Part shown: positions 10,308-18,539 of the stretch, piece after piece
How the letters are laid out: each line of letters begins with the position of its first letter
Numbering within the stretch: position 1 is the stretch's first letter
NCBI RefSeq assembly: GCF_029960785.1
Contig: NZ_JASBQE010000085.1
Location: 1 to 54,240, forward strand
DNA length: 54,240 nucleotides
Direction: 5' to 3'
Source of the DNA: Polyangium sp. 15x6
GTDB taxonomy: Bacteria > Myxococcota_A > Polyangia > Polyangiales > Polyangiaceae
Position numbers and translations under genes: made by a program
The notes under the pieces: generated by a model
The model's input: only the letters and a program-made list of their open reading frames with translations
Told to the model about the DNA's origin: nothing
The model's database searches: none

Positions 10308-11231
10308 ATGAGCGAAAACGACATCGCCACCCTGCGCCGCGCCCTCACCGAAGGCGCGCTCCTCCTCCGCGCGCCCGAGCTCGGGACGCTGTCGGTGCGC
10401 GGCAAGGACCGACAAACCTGGCTGAACGGGATGATCACCTGCGACCTCGGGCCGCTGAAAGCAGGGCAGGGCGCGTATGGATTCGCCGTCGCCAAGACCG
10501 GCAAGATCCTCGCGGAGTTGCGCATCCTGATCGACGACGACCGGATCCTCGTGGGCGCGCCGCGGGATCGGATCGCCACGCTCGTCGAGCACTTCGAGCA
10601 CTACCTGATCATGGAGGACGTCGAGCTCGAGGACACGAGCGAGGAGGTCGCCTGGATCGTCGCGCACGGCCCCGGGGCGAAGGATCTGCCATCGCTCGCG
10701 CGCGCGCACGGCGCCCTCGCCGCGGCGTCGGTGGACATGTCGGGCAAGGGCGGGGCGCTCCTCGCGTTCGAGCCCAAAGACGTCGATGCCGCGCTCGGAC
10801 GCTTGGAGCGCAAAGGATCAGCGCCGGTGCTCCTCGCGGACGAGGCCGCGTGGGACGCCTTGCGCGTGGAGATCGGCCTCGGCCGCTGGGGCAAGGATTT
10901 TTCCGGGGAGAACTATCCGCAGGAGGCTTCGCTCGAGGCTTTCGCGGTGTCGTTCCAGAAGGGCTGCTACCTCGGGCAGGAAGCGGTCTTCATGCTGCAG
11001 AACCGCGGGCACGTGAAGAAGAAGCTCGTGCCGATCTCGATCGAGGGCGACGCGGAGGTGCCTGCTTCCGCGGAGATCACCGATCCCACGGGGAAGGTGA
11101 TCGGCGCCGTGACGAGCGCGGCGAAGGGCGTCGAGGCGGGTCGCGTGCTCGCGCTCGGGTACGTGAAGTACAAGCAAGCGGCGAAAGGCACGGCGATCTC
11201 GGTGGCAGGGCGGCCGGCCGTCGTTTCCTGA
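10308..11231 (+). CDS. ygfZ: YgfZ/GcvT-like folate-dependent Fe-S protein maturation factor
   Basis: 307 residues from the ATG at 10308 (MSENDIATL). The N-terminal half has the aminomethyltransferase (GcvT) fold features seen in the YgfZ family (DRQTWLNGMITCDLGPL at 35-50, then GAYGFAVAKTGKILAEL). The family hallmark K-G-C-Y-x-G-Q-E is present at 218-225 (KGCYLGQE), containing the conserved Cys220. YgfZ/IBA57 proteins bind tetrahydrofolate and help repair or assemble certain Fe-S enzymes in the cytoplasm. It is monocistronic, divergent from the fibro-slime gene and convergent with gdhA. A TTGACG hexamer at 10221 with a poor -10 is the only promoter hint. Confidence 0.9.
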   Translation: MSENDIATLRRALTEGALLLRAPELGTLSVRGKDRQTWLNGMITCDLGPLKAGQGAYGFAVAKTGKILAELRILIDDDRILVGAPRDRIATLVEHFEHYLIMEDVELEDTSEEVAWIVAHGPGAKDLPSLARAHGALAAASVDMSGKGGALLAFEPKDVDAALGRLERKGSAPVLLADEAAWDALRVEIGLGRWGKDFSGENYPQEASLEAFAVSFQKGCYLGQEAVFMLQNRGHVKKKLVPISIEGDAEVPASAEITDPTGKVIGAVTSAAKGVEAGRVLALGYVKYKQAAKGTAISVAGRPAVVS

Positions 11232-11241
11232 GGGATCGGCC

Positions 11242-11281
11242 AAAAAAAAGCGGCGCGCGGATCCGAGATCACGCGCGCCGC
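11242..11281 (-). terminator. Rho-independent terminator of gdhA
   Basis: On the minus strand a perfect 10-bp GC stem (GCGGCGCGCG/CGCGCGCCGC, bases 11250-11259 and 11272-11281) with a 12-nt loop is followed directly by eight T residues (11249-11242). It lies 26-65 bp past the gdhA stop. On the plus strand the T-run is missing, so it would terminate ygfZ only weakly. Confidence 0.9.
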
Positions 11282-11306
11282 AAAGACGGCTTTTATCGGG
11301 CTTGGA

Positions 11307-12632
11307 TCAGGGGAAGATGTCGCGCTCGCCGTAGGCGGCCGCGATGCGCTGGAGCGCGACGGCGTAAGCGGCGACGCGCATCGAGCACTTCTTCTGCCGC
11401 GCGAGCTCGACGACCTCGCGGTAGGCGCGCTGCATTGCCTTCTCCAGGCGCTCGTCGACCTCTTCGAGCGTCCAGTGCTCCGAGCGCTTGTTCTGCACCC
11501 ACTCGTAGTAGCTGACGGTCACGCCGCCGGCGTTCGCGAGCACGTCGGGCAGGATGTCGATGCCACGATCGATCAGGATCTTCTCGCCCTCGGGCGAGCA
11601 GGGGCCGTTCGCGCCCTCGGCCACGAGCTTGACGTTCAGCGCCTTCGCCTCCTCGATGCCGATCTGGTTCTCCAGCGCGGCCGGGATGAAGATGTCCGCC
11701 TTGATCTTGAAGAACTCCTCGCGGCTGATCGTCTTGCCGCCCGGGTAGCCCGCGATCGAGCGGTTCTTCTTGACGTAGTCCTGGAGCTTGTGCGGGTTGA
11801 AGCCCTCGGGGTTGTAGAGGTAACCCGTGTGATCACCGACCGCGATCGTCGAGGCGCCGAGCCGCGACAGGATGAGCGAGGTGAACGAACCGACGTTGCC
11901 GAAGCCCTGCACGATGAGCGTCGCGCCGCCGAGCTGGAAGTCGCGCTCCTCGGCCCACTCCTGGATCGTGTAGACGAGGCCCTGGCCCGTGGCCTTCTCG
12001 CGCCCGAGCGTGCCGCCGCAGGCGACCGGCTTGCCCGTCACGACGCCCTTGACCGACTGGCGGAAGAGGCTGCCGACGGTGTTCATGTACGTATCCATGG
12101 CCCACGCCATGGCCTTCGCGTCCGTGCCGACGTCCGGCGCCGGGATATCCGTGTCCGGGCCGATGTTCGAGCCGAGCGCGTGGAAGAATCGACGCGTGAT
12201 CCGCTGCAGCTCGTCGCGCGAGACCTTGTTCGGGTCGAACTTGACGCCGCCCTTGCCGCCGCCGAGCGGCAGGTTCATCAGCGCGCACTTCCAGGTCATC
12301 ATCGCCGCGAGCGCCTTGACGTCGTCGAGCGAGACACCCTCGTGATAACGAATGCCGCCCTTGTACGGGCCGAGCAGGTTATTGTGCTGGACCCGGTAGC
12401 CCTTGAAGAGCCGGATCGAGCCGTCATCCATCTTCACGGGGAAGTTGATGATGATCTCGTTCTTCGGCTGGCTGAGGATCGTCTTGATGTACTCGGGCAA
12501 ATCGATGACGCGGGCGGCCTCGTCCAGATAGCCCTGTACGACCTTGAAGAACTCGTACTTGTGGTGCTTCTCGACAGAGGCGGGCGGCACGCTCACGGAC
12601 CCGGCAGTGCTCACCGTCTGTTGGTTATCCAT
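11307..12632 (-). CDS. gdhA: Glu/Leu/Phe/Val dehydrogenase (glutamate dehydrogenase)
   Basis: 441 residues, the usual length for a hexameric glutamate dehydrogenase. It catalyses reversible NAD(P)-dependent oxidative deamination of glutamate to 2-oxoglutarate and ammonia in the cytoplasm. Seen: substrate-domain segment GYRVQHNNLLGPYKGGIRYH, Lys115 (TWKCALMNLP), the signature LPLGGGKGG at 121-129 with catalytic Lys127, the PAPDVGT loop with its conserved Asp, and the dinucleotide-binding GFGNVGS at 243-249. The ATG at 12632 is preceded by about 20 residues of disordered Ser/Val-rich leader. The 183-bp region upstream carries a palindromic operator candidate, and an intrinsic terminator follows the gene. 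Coenzyme preference cannot be read by eye. Confidence 0.95.
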   Translation of the reverse strand: MDNQQTVSTAGSVSVPPASVEKHHKYEFFKVVQGYLDEAARVIDLPEYIKTILSQPKNEIIINFPVKMDDGSIRLFKGYRVQHNNLLGPYKGGIRYHEGVSLDDVKALAAMMTWKCALMNLPLGGGKGGVKFDPNKVSRDELQRITRRFFHALGSNIGPDTDIPAPDVGTDAKAMAWAMDTYMNTVGSLFRQSVKGVVTGKPVACGGTLGREKATGQGLVYTIQEWAEERDFQLGGATLIVQGFGNVGSFTSLILSRLGASTIAVGDHTGYLYNPEGFNPHKLQDYVKKNRSIAGYPGGKTISREEFFKIKADIFIPAALENQIGIEEAKALNVKLVAEGANGPCSPEGEKILIDRGIDILPDVLANAGGVTVSYYEWVQNKRSEHWTLEEVDERLEKAMQRAYREVVELARQKKCSMRVAAYAVALQRIAAAYGERDIFP

Positions 12633-12701
12633 GGGTGGCCGTTCTAGTCCGTGCCAAAGCCCAAATCCATTTTTTGTTTCGCGGTTCTGCGCACGCGCCG
12701 C

Positions 12702-12796
12702 GCGTCATTCGACGATGACGCGCGTCATCGACCCTTTTGCGAAAAAATTGCCATTTGTGCGGTGCAACATCACGCCCATGCGACGACACGCGTCAT
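12702..12796. promoter_or_regulatory. Operator-like palindrome with flanking half-sites upstream of gdhA
   Basis: An 18-bp perfect palindrome CGATGACGCGCGTCATCG occupies 12713-12730, 81-98 bp upstream of the gdhA ATG. Extra GCGTCAT half-sites lie at 12702-12708 and 12790-12796. The core TGACGCGCGTCA recurs at 48226-48237, upstream of the 5'-nucleotidase operon. The arrangement suggests a dimeric regulator binding cooperatively upstream of gdhA. Regulator identity is unknown. Confidence 0.5.
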
Positions 12797-12815
12797 TGGG
12801 TGGTCACTCCATCGA

Positions 12816-13649
12816 TCAAGGGCGAGGCCAGAAGAACAGGACGTAGATGTATGTGAACGTCCCCGTCACCATCAACGCATCGACACGATCGAGGATGCCG
12901 CCGTGCCCAGGCACGATGCCGCCCGAGTCCTTGACCCCGGCCGATCGCTTGATCATCGACTCCGCGAGATCTCCGGCCTGTCCGGCCGCACCCGCCACGA
13001 GCCCGAGCACGATCGCGTGCTCGAGGGGCAAACTCTTCAAGTAGAGATAGGTCCCCGCGACAGCACCGCCGACGGCCGCCGCGAGCCCGCCGATCGCGCC
13101 CTCGATCGTCTTCTTGGGGCTGACCGCCTCGTAAAGCTTGTGTTTGCCCAGGAACCGGCCCGCGAAGTACGCGCCGGTGTCGCTGAACCACGAGAGCATG
13201 AGCGCGAGGAGCACGAAGCCTGGGCCCGAATCACCGCCGTCGCGCCGCAAGAGCGCGAGCGAGCCGAGGCCGCCGCCGAGGTAGAGCGGACCGAACCCCA
13301 TCGCCATCGCGCGGAGCGCCGCGGTTTCGATCGACCCGAGCCGCGCGAGCGTGAGGAAGAGCGCGACCGTCGGCAGGAGGAAGAGCAGGGCGACGAGCGC
13401 AGCCGCGTTCGTCGTAAAGAACCAGAGCGTCGCCATCACGCCGAGCGACAAGAGGACGCCGAGGACCCGCGAGGTGCGATCCTGCGGGTGCGTCATGCCG
13501 AACAGCTCTATCGCGCCCACGGCGAGCGCAAGCGCGAGGAAGAGCGCCCAGCCCCACGCAGGGCCGAGATAAAGCAGCGCGAGGAGGAGGGGGATGGCGA
13601 CGACCGCCGAGAGGAGGCGCATCGCGAGGTTGCTACGGGCCAAGGTCAA
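12816..13649 (-). CDS. cdsA: Phosphatidate cytidylyltransferase
   Basis: 277 residues, a polytopic inner-membrane enzyme making CDP-diacylglycerol from CTP and phosphatidic acid for phospholipid synthesis. Several hydrophobic helices run from residue 10 onward (LLSAVVAIPLLLALLYLG, WALFLALALAVGAIELFG and others). The C-terminal CdsA signature S-x(2)-KR-x(4)-KD-x-(G)-x(2)-(I)-PGHGG-x-LDR is complete (SMIKRSAGVKDSGGIVPGHG, then GILDRVD). The likely start is a TTG at 13649 that overlaps the uppS stop as TTGA; the first in-frame ATG, at 13622, is the alternative. The uppS-cdsA order is the common bacterial arrangement. Confidence 0.93.
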   Translation of the reverse strand: MTLARSNLAMRLLSAVVAIPLLLALLYLGPAWGWALFLALALAVGAIELFGMTHPQDRTSRVLGVLLSLGVMATLWFFTTNAAALVALLFLLPTVALFLTLARLGSIETAALRAMAMGFGPLYLGGGLGSLALLRRDGGDSGPGFVLLALMLSWFSDTGAYFAGRFLGKHKLYEAVSPKKTIEGAIGGLAAAVGGAVAGTYLYLKSLPLEHAIVLGLVAGAAGQAGDLAESMIKRSAGVKDSGGIVPGHGGILDRVDALMVTGTFTYIYVLFFWPRP

Positions 13650-14425
13650 ACCCCAATCGCCCCGCCGTCGAGGGGCGAAGCCGTGCGCGGAGACGTAGCA
13701 TGCGAGAGGACGCGACCGAAGCGTCTCTCGCGGCGCTGGTAGCTCGCGAGCGCCTCGAAGAGGTCCTCTTCCTTGAAGTCGGGCCAGAGGACGTCGGTGA
13801 AGGCGAGCTCGGCGTACGCCGCGCCGAAGAGCAGGAAGTTCGAGATCCGATGCTCGCCGCCGGTGCGAATGATGAGGTCGGGCTCGCCGACGCCGAGGCT
13901 CGGCAAGCGCGAGGCGATCGCCCGGGTGTCGATCGTCTGCGGGTCGAGCTTGCCCTCGCGCGCCTCGACCGCGAGGTCCCGCGCCGCCCGCGCGATCTCC
14001 TCCTGGCCGCCGTACGAGAGCGCGAGCGCCAGCGTCATCTTGCGGTTGTCGCCCGAGGCCATGCGCAGCGGATCGAGCGCGTCCCGCACGAACGGCGGCA
14101 GTCGCTCGAGGTCGCCGATCGCCACGAGCCGGATCTCGTTGTCGAGGATCTCGTTCCGCTCCGAGACCAGAAACTCGTGCAAGAGCCCCATCAAGGCGTC
14201 GACCTCACCGGTCGGCCGCGCCCAGTTCTGTTCGCTGAACGCGTACAAGGTCAGCGCCGTCAGGCCGAGCCGCCGCGCCGCTCGGACCACCCTCCGGACC
14301 GCTGCGCTTCCGGCCTTGTGGCCAGCCTCACGAGGTTCGCCGCGCAACTCGGCCCAACGGCCGTTGCCGTCCATGATGATCCCGACGTGGTGTGGGAGGT
14401 TGCTCGCGTCTACGTACGTCATCAC
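13646..14425 (-). CDS. uppS: Isoprenyl transferase (undecaprenyl diphosphate synthase)
   Basis: 259 residues. A cytosolic cis-prenyltransferase that extends farnesyl diphosphate with isopentenyl diphosphate to the C55 carrier lipid for peptidoglycan and O-antigen. Seen: the catalytic loop IIMDGNGRWA with Asp19, an ALTLYAFSEQNW motif, and the C-terminal signature DLIIRTGGEHRISNFLLF followed by YAELAFTDVLWPDF. Start: GTG at 14425 or ATG at 14422 (GTGATG in tandem). The stop overlaps the cdsA start, so the two lipid genes are probably translated together. Two REP-like hairpin repeats lie directly upstream. Confidence 0.95.
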   Translation of the reverse strand: MMTYVDASNLPHHVGIIMDGNGRWAELRGEPREAGHKAGSAAVRRVVRAARRLGLTALTLYAFSEQNWARPTGEVDALMGLLHEFLVSERNEILDNEIRLVAIGDLERLPPFVRDALDPLRMASGDNRKMTLALALSYGGQEEIARAARDLAVEAREGKLDPQTIDTRAIASRLPSLGVGEPDLIIRTGGEHRISNFLLFGAAYAELAFTDVLWPDFKEEDLFEALASYQRRERRFGRVLSHATSPRTASPLDGGAIGV

Positions 14426-14445
14426 AGTCTCGAACGCCCGAGGGG

Positions 14446-14542
14446 GTTCGGGGCTTCGGACGCCGAAGGCGATCCGTAGCCCCGAGCGCTAAACCAGAGT
14501 TCGGGGCTTCGGATGCCGAAGGCGATCCGTAGCCCCGAGCGC
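14446..14542. repeat. Two tandem 44-bp REP-like palindromic units
   Basis: Unit 1 is 14446-14489 and unit 2 is 14499-14542, 44 bp each with one C/T difference, period 53 bp. Each unit folds: outer arms TCGGGGCTTCGG and CCGTAGCCCCGA pair with one mismatch, and an inner pair CTTCGG/CCGAAG forms a nested hairpin. They fill the divergent region between uppS and the kal-kce gene. The design resembles extragenic palindromic elements rather than a gene-specific operator. Confidence 0.7.
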
Positions 14543-14605
14543 GAACCGCGGCGCGGCGCAGTTTCCCCTGTTGACTACCGACTGTCGACTGTTGAGTCTC
14601 CCGCC

Positions 14606-15943
14606 ATGAGCATCGGCCTAGGTTTGACCGTCACGCTTCGCGTCCGTATCGGAGCCCACGACGCCCACTACGCGGGCGAGCTCGTCGATGGGGCGCGGAT
14701 CCTCGGGCTCTTCGGCGACGTCGCCACGGAGCTGCTCATCCGCCTCGACGGCGACGAGGGCCTCTTCCGCGCCTACGAGGCCGTGGAGTTCCTCGCGCCC
14801 GTCCGTGCCGGCGACTACATCGAGGCGACCGGCGTCATCACGAAGGTCGGCAATACGTCGCGCACGATGGCCTTCGAGGCCCGCAAGGTCGTCGCGAACG
14901 TGCGTGATCCCGCGCTCTCGCCCTCCGCGGCGGACGCGTTCGCCGAGCCCGTCGTGGTCTGCCGCGCGATCGGCACGTGCGTGGTGCCGAAGGATCTGCA
15001 GCGCCGGCCGCGTCTCGTGCTCCCCGCGCTCTCCTCGCCCGGCCCCGAGCTCGTGGCGAAGCTGCCCGAGCCGCGCCCGATCATCACGCCGCCGCCGAAC
15101 GTGATCGTCACGCCGCCCGAGTCGCCGCTCGTGCTCACGGCCGCGATCGTGGGCGCCGAGGTGACGCGCGCGCACACGCCCTACCTGCCGATCACGGCGC
15201 AGGAGCTCGCCGACGAGGCCGCTCGTTGCCGCGACGCGGGCGCCGCCGTGATCCACCTGCATGTGCGCAACGCCGACGGGACGCCGTCGCAGTCGACCGA
15301 GCTCTTCGGCGAGGCGATCGCTCGCATCCGCGAGAAGACGGACGTCATCATCCAGACCTCGACCGGCGGCGCCGTCGGCATGAGCGTCGAGGAGCGGCTC
15401 GGCCCGCTCGCGTGCAAGCCCGAGATGGCCACGCTGAACTGCGGCACGATCAACTTCGGCGACGACATCTTCGTGAACACGCGCCCCGACATCCGCGCGA
15501 TCGCGCGTCGCATCCGCGAGGCCGGCAGCATCGCGGAGCTCGAGTGTTACGAGGTCGGTCACATCCACGAGGCGCTCGCGCTGCTCAAGGAAGGCCTCAT
15601 CGGCGCGCCGCTGCACTTCCAGTTCGTCCTCGGCGTGCCCGGCGCGATCATGCCGAGCGAGGAGGTCGTGCAGTTCATGCGCTCGCAGATCCCCGCCGGC
15701 GCGACGTGGGCCGTCGCCGCGGTCGGTCGCTACCAGCGGCCCATGACCGAGCTCGCGATCAAGCTCGGAGGCCACGCGCGCGTCGGCCTCGAAGACAACA
15801 TCTACCTGGAGAAGGGCGTCCTCGCCGAAGGCAGCGCGCCGCTCGTCGCGCGCGCCGCTGCGTACGCGAGGAGCCTCGGCCGCGAGATCGTCGACCCCGA
15901 TCGCGCCCGCGTGCTCCTCGGTATCACCACGGCCGCCGCGTGA
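14606..15943 (+). CDS. Fused 3-aminobutyryl-CoA ammonia-lyase / 3-keto-5-aminohexanoate cleavage enzyme
   Basis: 445 residues from the ATG at 14606, two enzymes of lysine fermentation in one chain. Residues 5-135 match Kal, a hotdog-fold ammonia-lyase ([55 protein letters not shown]). After a Pro-rich linker (140-175), residues 175-440 match Kce/BKACE: metal ligands His217 and His219 in [32 protein letters not shown], and a candidate Glu ligand 396 in [11 protein letters not shown]. Known chemistry: Kce converts 3-keto-5-aminohexanoate plus acetyl-CoA to acetoacetate plus 3-aminobutyryl-CoA, and Kal deaminates the latter to crotonyl-CoA, so the fusion joins successive steps. BKACE enzymes vary in substrate, but the attached Kal supports this one. 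No other lysine-fermentation gene is nearby. Confidence 0.88.
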   Translation: MSIGLGLTVTLRVRIGAHDAHYAGELVDGARILGLFGDVATELLIRLDGDEGLFRAYEAVEFLAPVRAGDYIEATGVITKVGNTSRTMAFEARKVVANVRDPALSPSAADAFAEPVVVCRAIGTCVVPKDLQRRPRLVLPALSSPGPELVAKLPEPRPIITPPPNVIVTPPESPLVLTAAIVGAEVTRAHTPYLPITAQELADEAARCRDAGAAVIHLHVRNADGTPSQSTELFGEAIARIREKTDVIIQTSTGGAVGMSVEERLGPLACKPEMATLNCGTINFGDDIFVNTRPDIRAIARRIREAGSIAELECYEVGHIHEALALLKEGLIGAPLHFQFVLGVPGAIMPSEEVVQFMRSQIPAGATWAVAAVGRYQRPMTELAIKLGGHARVGLEDNIYLEKGVLAEGSAPLVARAAAYARSLGREIVDPDRARVLLGITTAAA

Positions 15944-15977
15944 TCGTGCGATCCCAGAACATCCTCGTCCAGAAGCC

Positions 15978-18497
15978 ATGACGTCGCCGCGAGGCACATT
16001 TGTCGACACCCTCGCGGCGCACGCGCGCTCGCGTGGACCGTTCGTCCTCGGGATCGCGCTCGTCGCGCTCCTGATCCGCGTCGCCACGAGCCCCGCGCCT
16101 CCCGCGCGCAGCGTCGAGGCAATCGCGGCCATGCTCGGCGCCTCCGTCGGTGGCTCCGTCCGGCCCGAAGATTTCGTGTGGGAAGAGCGCGGCGGGCTGG
16201 TGCACGACGCCATGCTCGGCCGGCGCGTGCTGTTCCTGGCGGCGCGGCCAAGTGGTCCGAATGCTACGCCCACGAACGATCTCTACCGCGCGGAGGTACG
16301 TATCTCGCGCGGCGGTAGGCCGGTCGCCGTGCGCAGGGTCGTCAACCTGACGAACACGCCGCTCGGGCACGAGCACGACCTCGTCGCGCACGGCCGCTGG
16401 GCCGCGTATGCCACGAGCGCGGATGGCCTCGTCCAGGGGATCACCGTCCTCGATCTCGCGGGCGACGCGGCCTCGCAGGCCGCGCGTACCCGGAGCGAGC
16501 GCCTGCGCGCCTCCGTGGAGAACTGGCTCTCCGAGGGCGCGCGGCGTGGCATCGGGGAGACCGCGGTGCTCTTCGGCGTGCCGCCCAAGGAAGCGCGCTT
16601 CGAGCTCACGGAGGACATGCTCGTCATGGCCCTCGGCGAGGCCGCGCTGCCCGCCGCGGTGACGCTCGAAGGCGCCTCGGTGAACCCCGGCCCGCGCGAC
16701 GAGCACGCGCTCGCGGCGCAGCGACTCCCTCACGACGTGACCCCGTGGTCGCGGTTCCTTGAAGAGACCACGCGTGAGCTCATCGGCGAGGGCGCGGCCG
16801 GCCGCGTGAAGCGGATCGCCACGAGCGCCCGGACCACGGCGATTCGCCTGCGCGAGGCGACCGCGTCGCCGCCGCCCGAGCTCCCGGCCGCGCCGGCACC
16901 GGAGACGCCCTCGGACGAAGGCTTCCCGCCGCCGCGCGTGGCCACGAAGCGCGACCGGACCTTGCCCGGCGAGGGCCTGTGGATCCCGGCGCCGGCGGCG
17001 CATCCCTTGCCGATGAGCAAGCCCGAGGCGCCGCCCGCGATCTTCACGACGCTCGTCCGCCCCGATCCCGATCGCCCGCACGCCGTCGTGCACCTCGTCG
17101 CGATGGATGGCCGTCGCCTCGAGCTGCGCCCGATGCCCGGCACGCTCGCGCCGCGCACGCCCACGGGCCTGCGCGGCGAGGGCCGCATCCCGGCCGCCGA
17201 CGTGCCCGCCGCCGTCGCCGTGTTCGCGGGCGGCCCGCCGGCAAACACGTCTCCGCTCGGCCTCGTCGTCGAGCGCCGCGCCTTCCTGCCGCCGCGCCCG
17301 GACGCCTCCACGCTCGCCATCGATCGCTTCGGCCGTCCCTCGATCGGCGCCTGGCCCTTCGGCGCAGACGTGCCTGCGGGGATCCGCTCCCTCCGGCAAA
17401 CCGGCGCGCCGCTCGTCACGTCGGGCCACATCGGAAAGCTCTCCGAGGCCGACGCCGTCCTCGCCGATCGCTCCGCGCTCTGCGTGACCGAAGCGGGCCA
17501 CCTGATCTACGGCTGGGGCGAGGCCTTGCCTGCGGAGCTCCTCGCGCGCGCGTTCGTGCTCGCCGGCTGCCGCGAGGCCCTCCCGCTCGCCACGAGCCCG
17601 GATCCCACGGGCATCGGCTTCTTCCAGCGAACGGGCGACGAGATCGGCGCGCGCGCGCACGCGGCCGGCATGTCCCTCGCCCCCGAGCGCGCGCTCTCCG
17701 GCTCGCCCACCGAGCTCGTCTACGTCGTCGTGCGCAAGGCGAACCCGGACGCGCCGCTGCCCGAGGGCGTCGCGTGGGAGCCGGATCCCGGCACGCAGCC
17801 CGCGCCGCTCTGGCAACCGGGCATCTACACGGCGACCGTCTCCAAGCTCGGCGCGCAGGTGCGCCTCGCGTGGTTTGCCCCCGAGCGCTTCACCTTCCAC
17901 ATCCGCGCCGGCGAGAAGGAGCTCTCGCACCGCTTCGGCGGCACCTTCCCGGCCGCGCTCTCCGATGCCGAGCGGCCCCACGTCCTCGCCGCCATCGGCC
18001 TCGGCACGGGCCGGCGCAAGGCCCCGCGTGGCCTCGCCATCGACGGCTCCATCGGCATCAAGTTCGGCCCTGGCGCCGGCGTGCTCGTCGTCTCCGACGG
18101 CCCCGTGCGCATCGACAAGAGCGAAGCCTTCACGCCCACGCCCGACGCCGACGCGACCGAGCTTCCTCTCACCGCGGACGAGGGCCGACCTCTCCCCGAG
18201 GCGCGCGTCGTCGGCTCGATGCGCCCGCGCGCGGCCCTCTGCGCGCTCGGCGACGGTGCGGTCCTCCTCGCGTCGACCACCTTCGACACGGACGAAGCCA
18301 CGACCGAAGCGCTCGTGGACGCTGGATGCTCGCGTGTCGTGGCGCTCGATCGCGGCGCGCACCTCAACGCCTTCGTCCACCGCGCCGGCGGCGACGCGCC
18401 GCCCGAGGCGCGTTACGAACAGACGACGCTCTACGCCCTCGAGAGCCCCATGCGGGGCCGCGCGTCCACGTTGGTTGATTCTACGAAAGCAAACTAG
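15978..18497 (+). CDS. Membrane-anchored protein with two NAGPA-like modules
   Basis: 839 residues. One N-terminal hydrophobic helix (residues about 21-38) should anchor it in the inner membrane with the rest outside. Two regions resemble phosphodiester glycosidase (NAGPA, DUF2233) domains. The first (about 355-545) has VRPDPDRPHAVVHLVAMDGR, GRIPAADVPAAVAVFAGG, GAPLVTSGHIG, DRSALCVTEAGHLIYGWGE and ELLARAFVLAGCREAL. The second (about 590-825) has VRLAWFAPERFTFHIRAGEK, FGPGAGVLVVSDG, AALCALGDGAVLLAST and VDAGCSRVVALDRG. The NGGF-type motif of active NAGPA reads FAGG here, so activity is uncertain. A Pro-rich segment lies between the anchor and module 1. It starts 34 bp after the kal-kce stop and may be co-transcribed. 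Function unknown. Confidence 0.75.
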   Translation: MTSPRGTFVDTLAAHARSRGPFVLGIALVALLIRVATSPAPPARSVEAIAAMLGASVGGSVRPEDFVWEERGGLVHDAMLGRRVLFLAARPSGPNATPTNDLYRAEVRISRGGRPVAVRRVVNLTNTPLGHEHDLVAHGRWAAYATSADGLVQGITVLDLAGDAASQAARTRSERLRASVENWLSEGARRGIGETAVLFGVPPKEARFELTEDMLVMALGEAALPAAVTLEGASVNPGPRDEHALAAQRLPHDVTPWSRFLEETTRELIGEGAAGRVKRIATSARTTAIRLREATASPPPELPAAPAPETPSDEGFPPPRVATKRDRTLPGEGLWIPAPAAHPLPMSKPEAPPAIFTTLVRPDPDRPHAVVHLVAMDGRRLELRPMPGTLAPRTPTGLRGEGRIPAADVPAAVAVFAGGPPANTSPLGLVVERRAFLPPRPDASTLAIDRFGRPSIGAWPFGADVPAGIRSLRQTGAPLVTSGHIGKLSEADAVLADRSALCVTEAGHLIYGWGEALPAELLARAFVLAGCREALPLATSPDPTGIGFFQRTGDEIGARAHAAGMSLAPERALSGSPTELVYVVVRKANPDAPLPEGVAWEPDPGTQPAPLWQPGIYTATVSKLGAQVRLAWFAPERFTFHIRAGEKELSHRFGGTFPAALSDAERPHVLAAIGLGTGRRKAPRGLAIDGSIGIKFGPGAGVLVVSDGPVRIDKSEAFTPTPDADATELPLTADEGRPLPEARVVGSMRPRAALCALGDGAVLLASTTFDTDEATTEALVDAGCSRVVALDRGAHLNAFVHRAGGDAPPEARYEQTTLYALESPMRGRASTLVDSTKAN

Positions 18498-18507
18498 TTG
18501 CGTGCGC

Positions 18508-18531
18508 CCCTCTTCCGAACGGGAGAGGGGA
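18508..18531. terminator. Hairpin between convergent genes
   Basis: CCCCTCTTCC and GGGAGAGGGG pair with one mismatch around a GAAC loop in the 42-bp gap between the stops of the NAGPA-like gene and the sigma-factor gene. There is no clear T-run on either side, so it may be a weak or Rho-assisted bidirectional terminator. Confidence 0.45.
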
Positions 18532-18539
18532 GGGGGCGG

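Noticed and set aside
12641-12656. Sigma-54 promoter upstream of gdhA (TGGCAC on the minus strand)
   Set aside because: The -12 half reads AGAA where TTGC is required, and it lies too close to the ATG for a usual leader.
18508-18531. Strong bidirectional intrinsic terminator
   Set aside because: The stem is good but no T-run follows on either strand, so it is listed only as a weak terminator.
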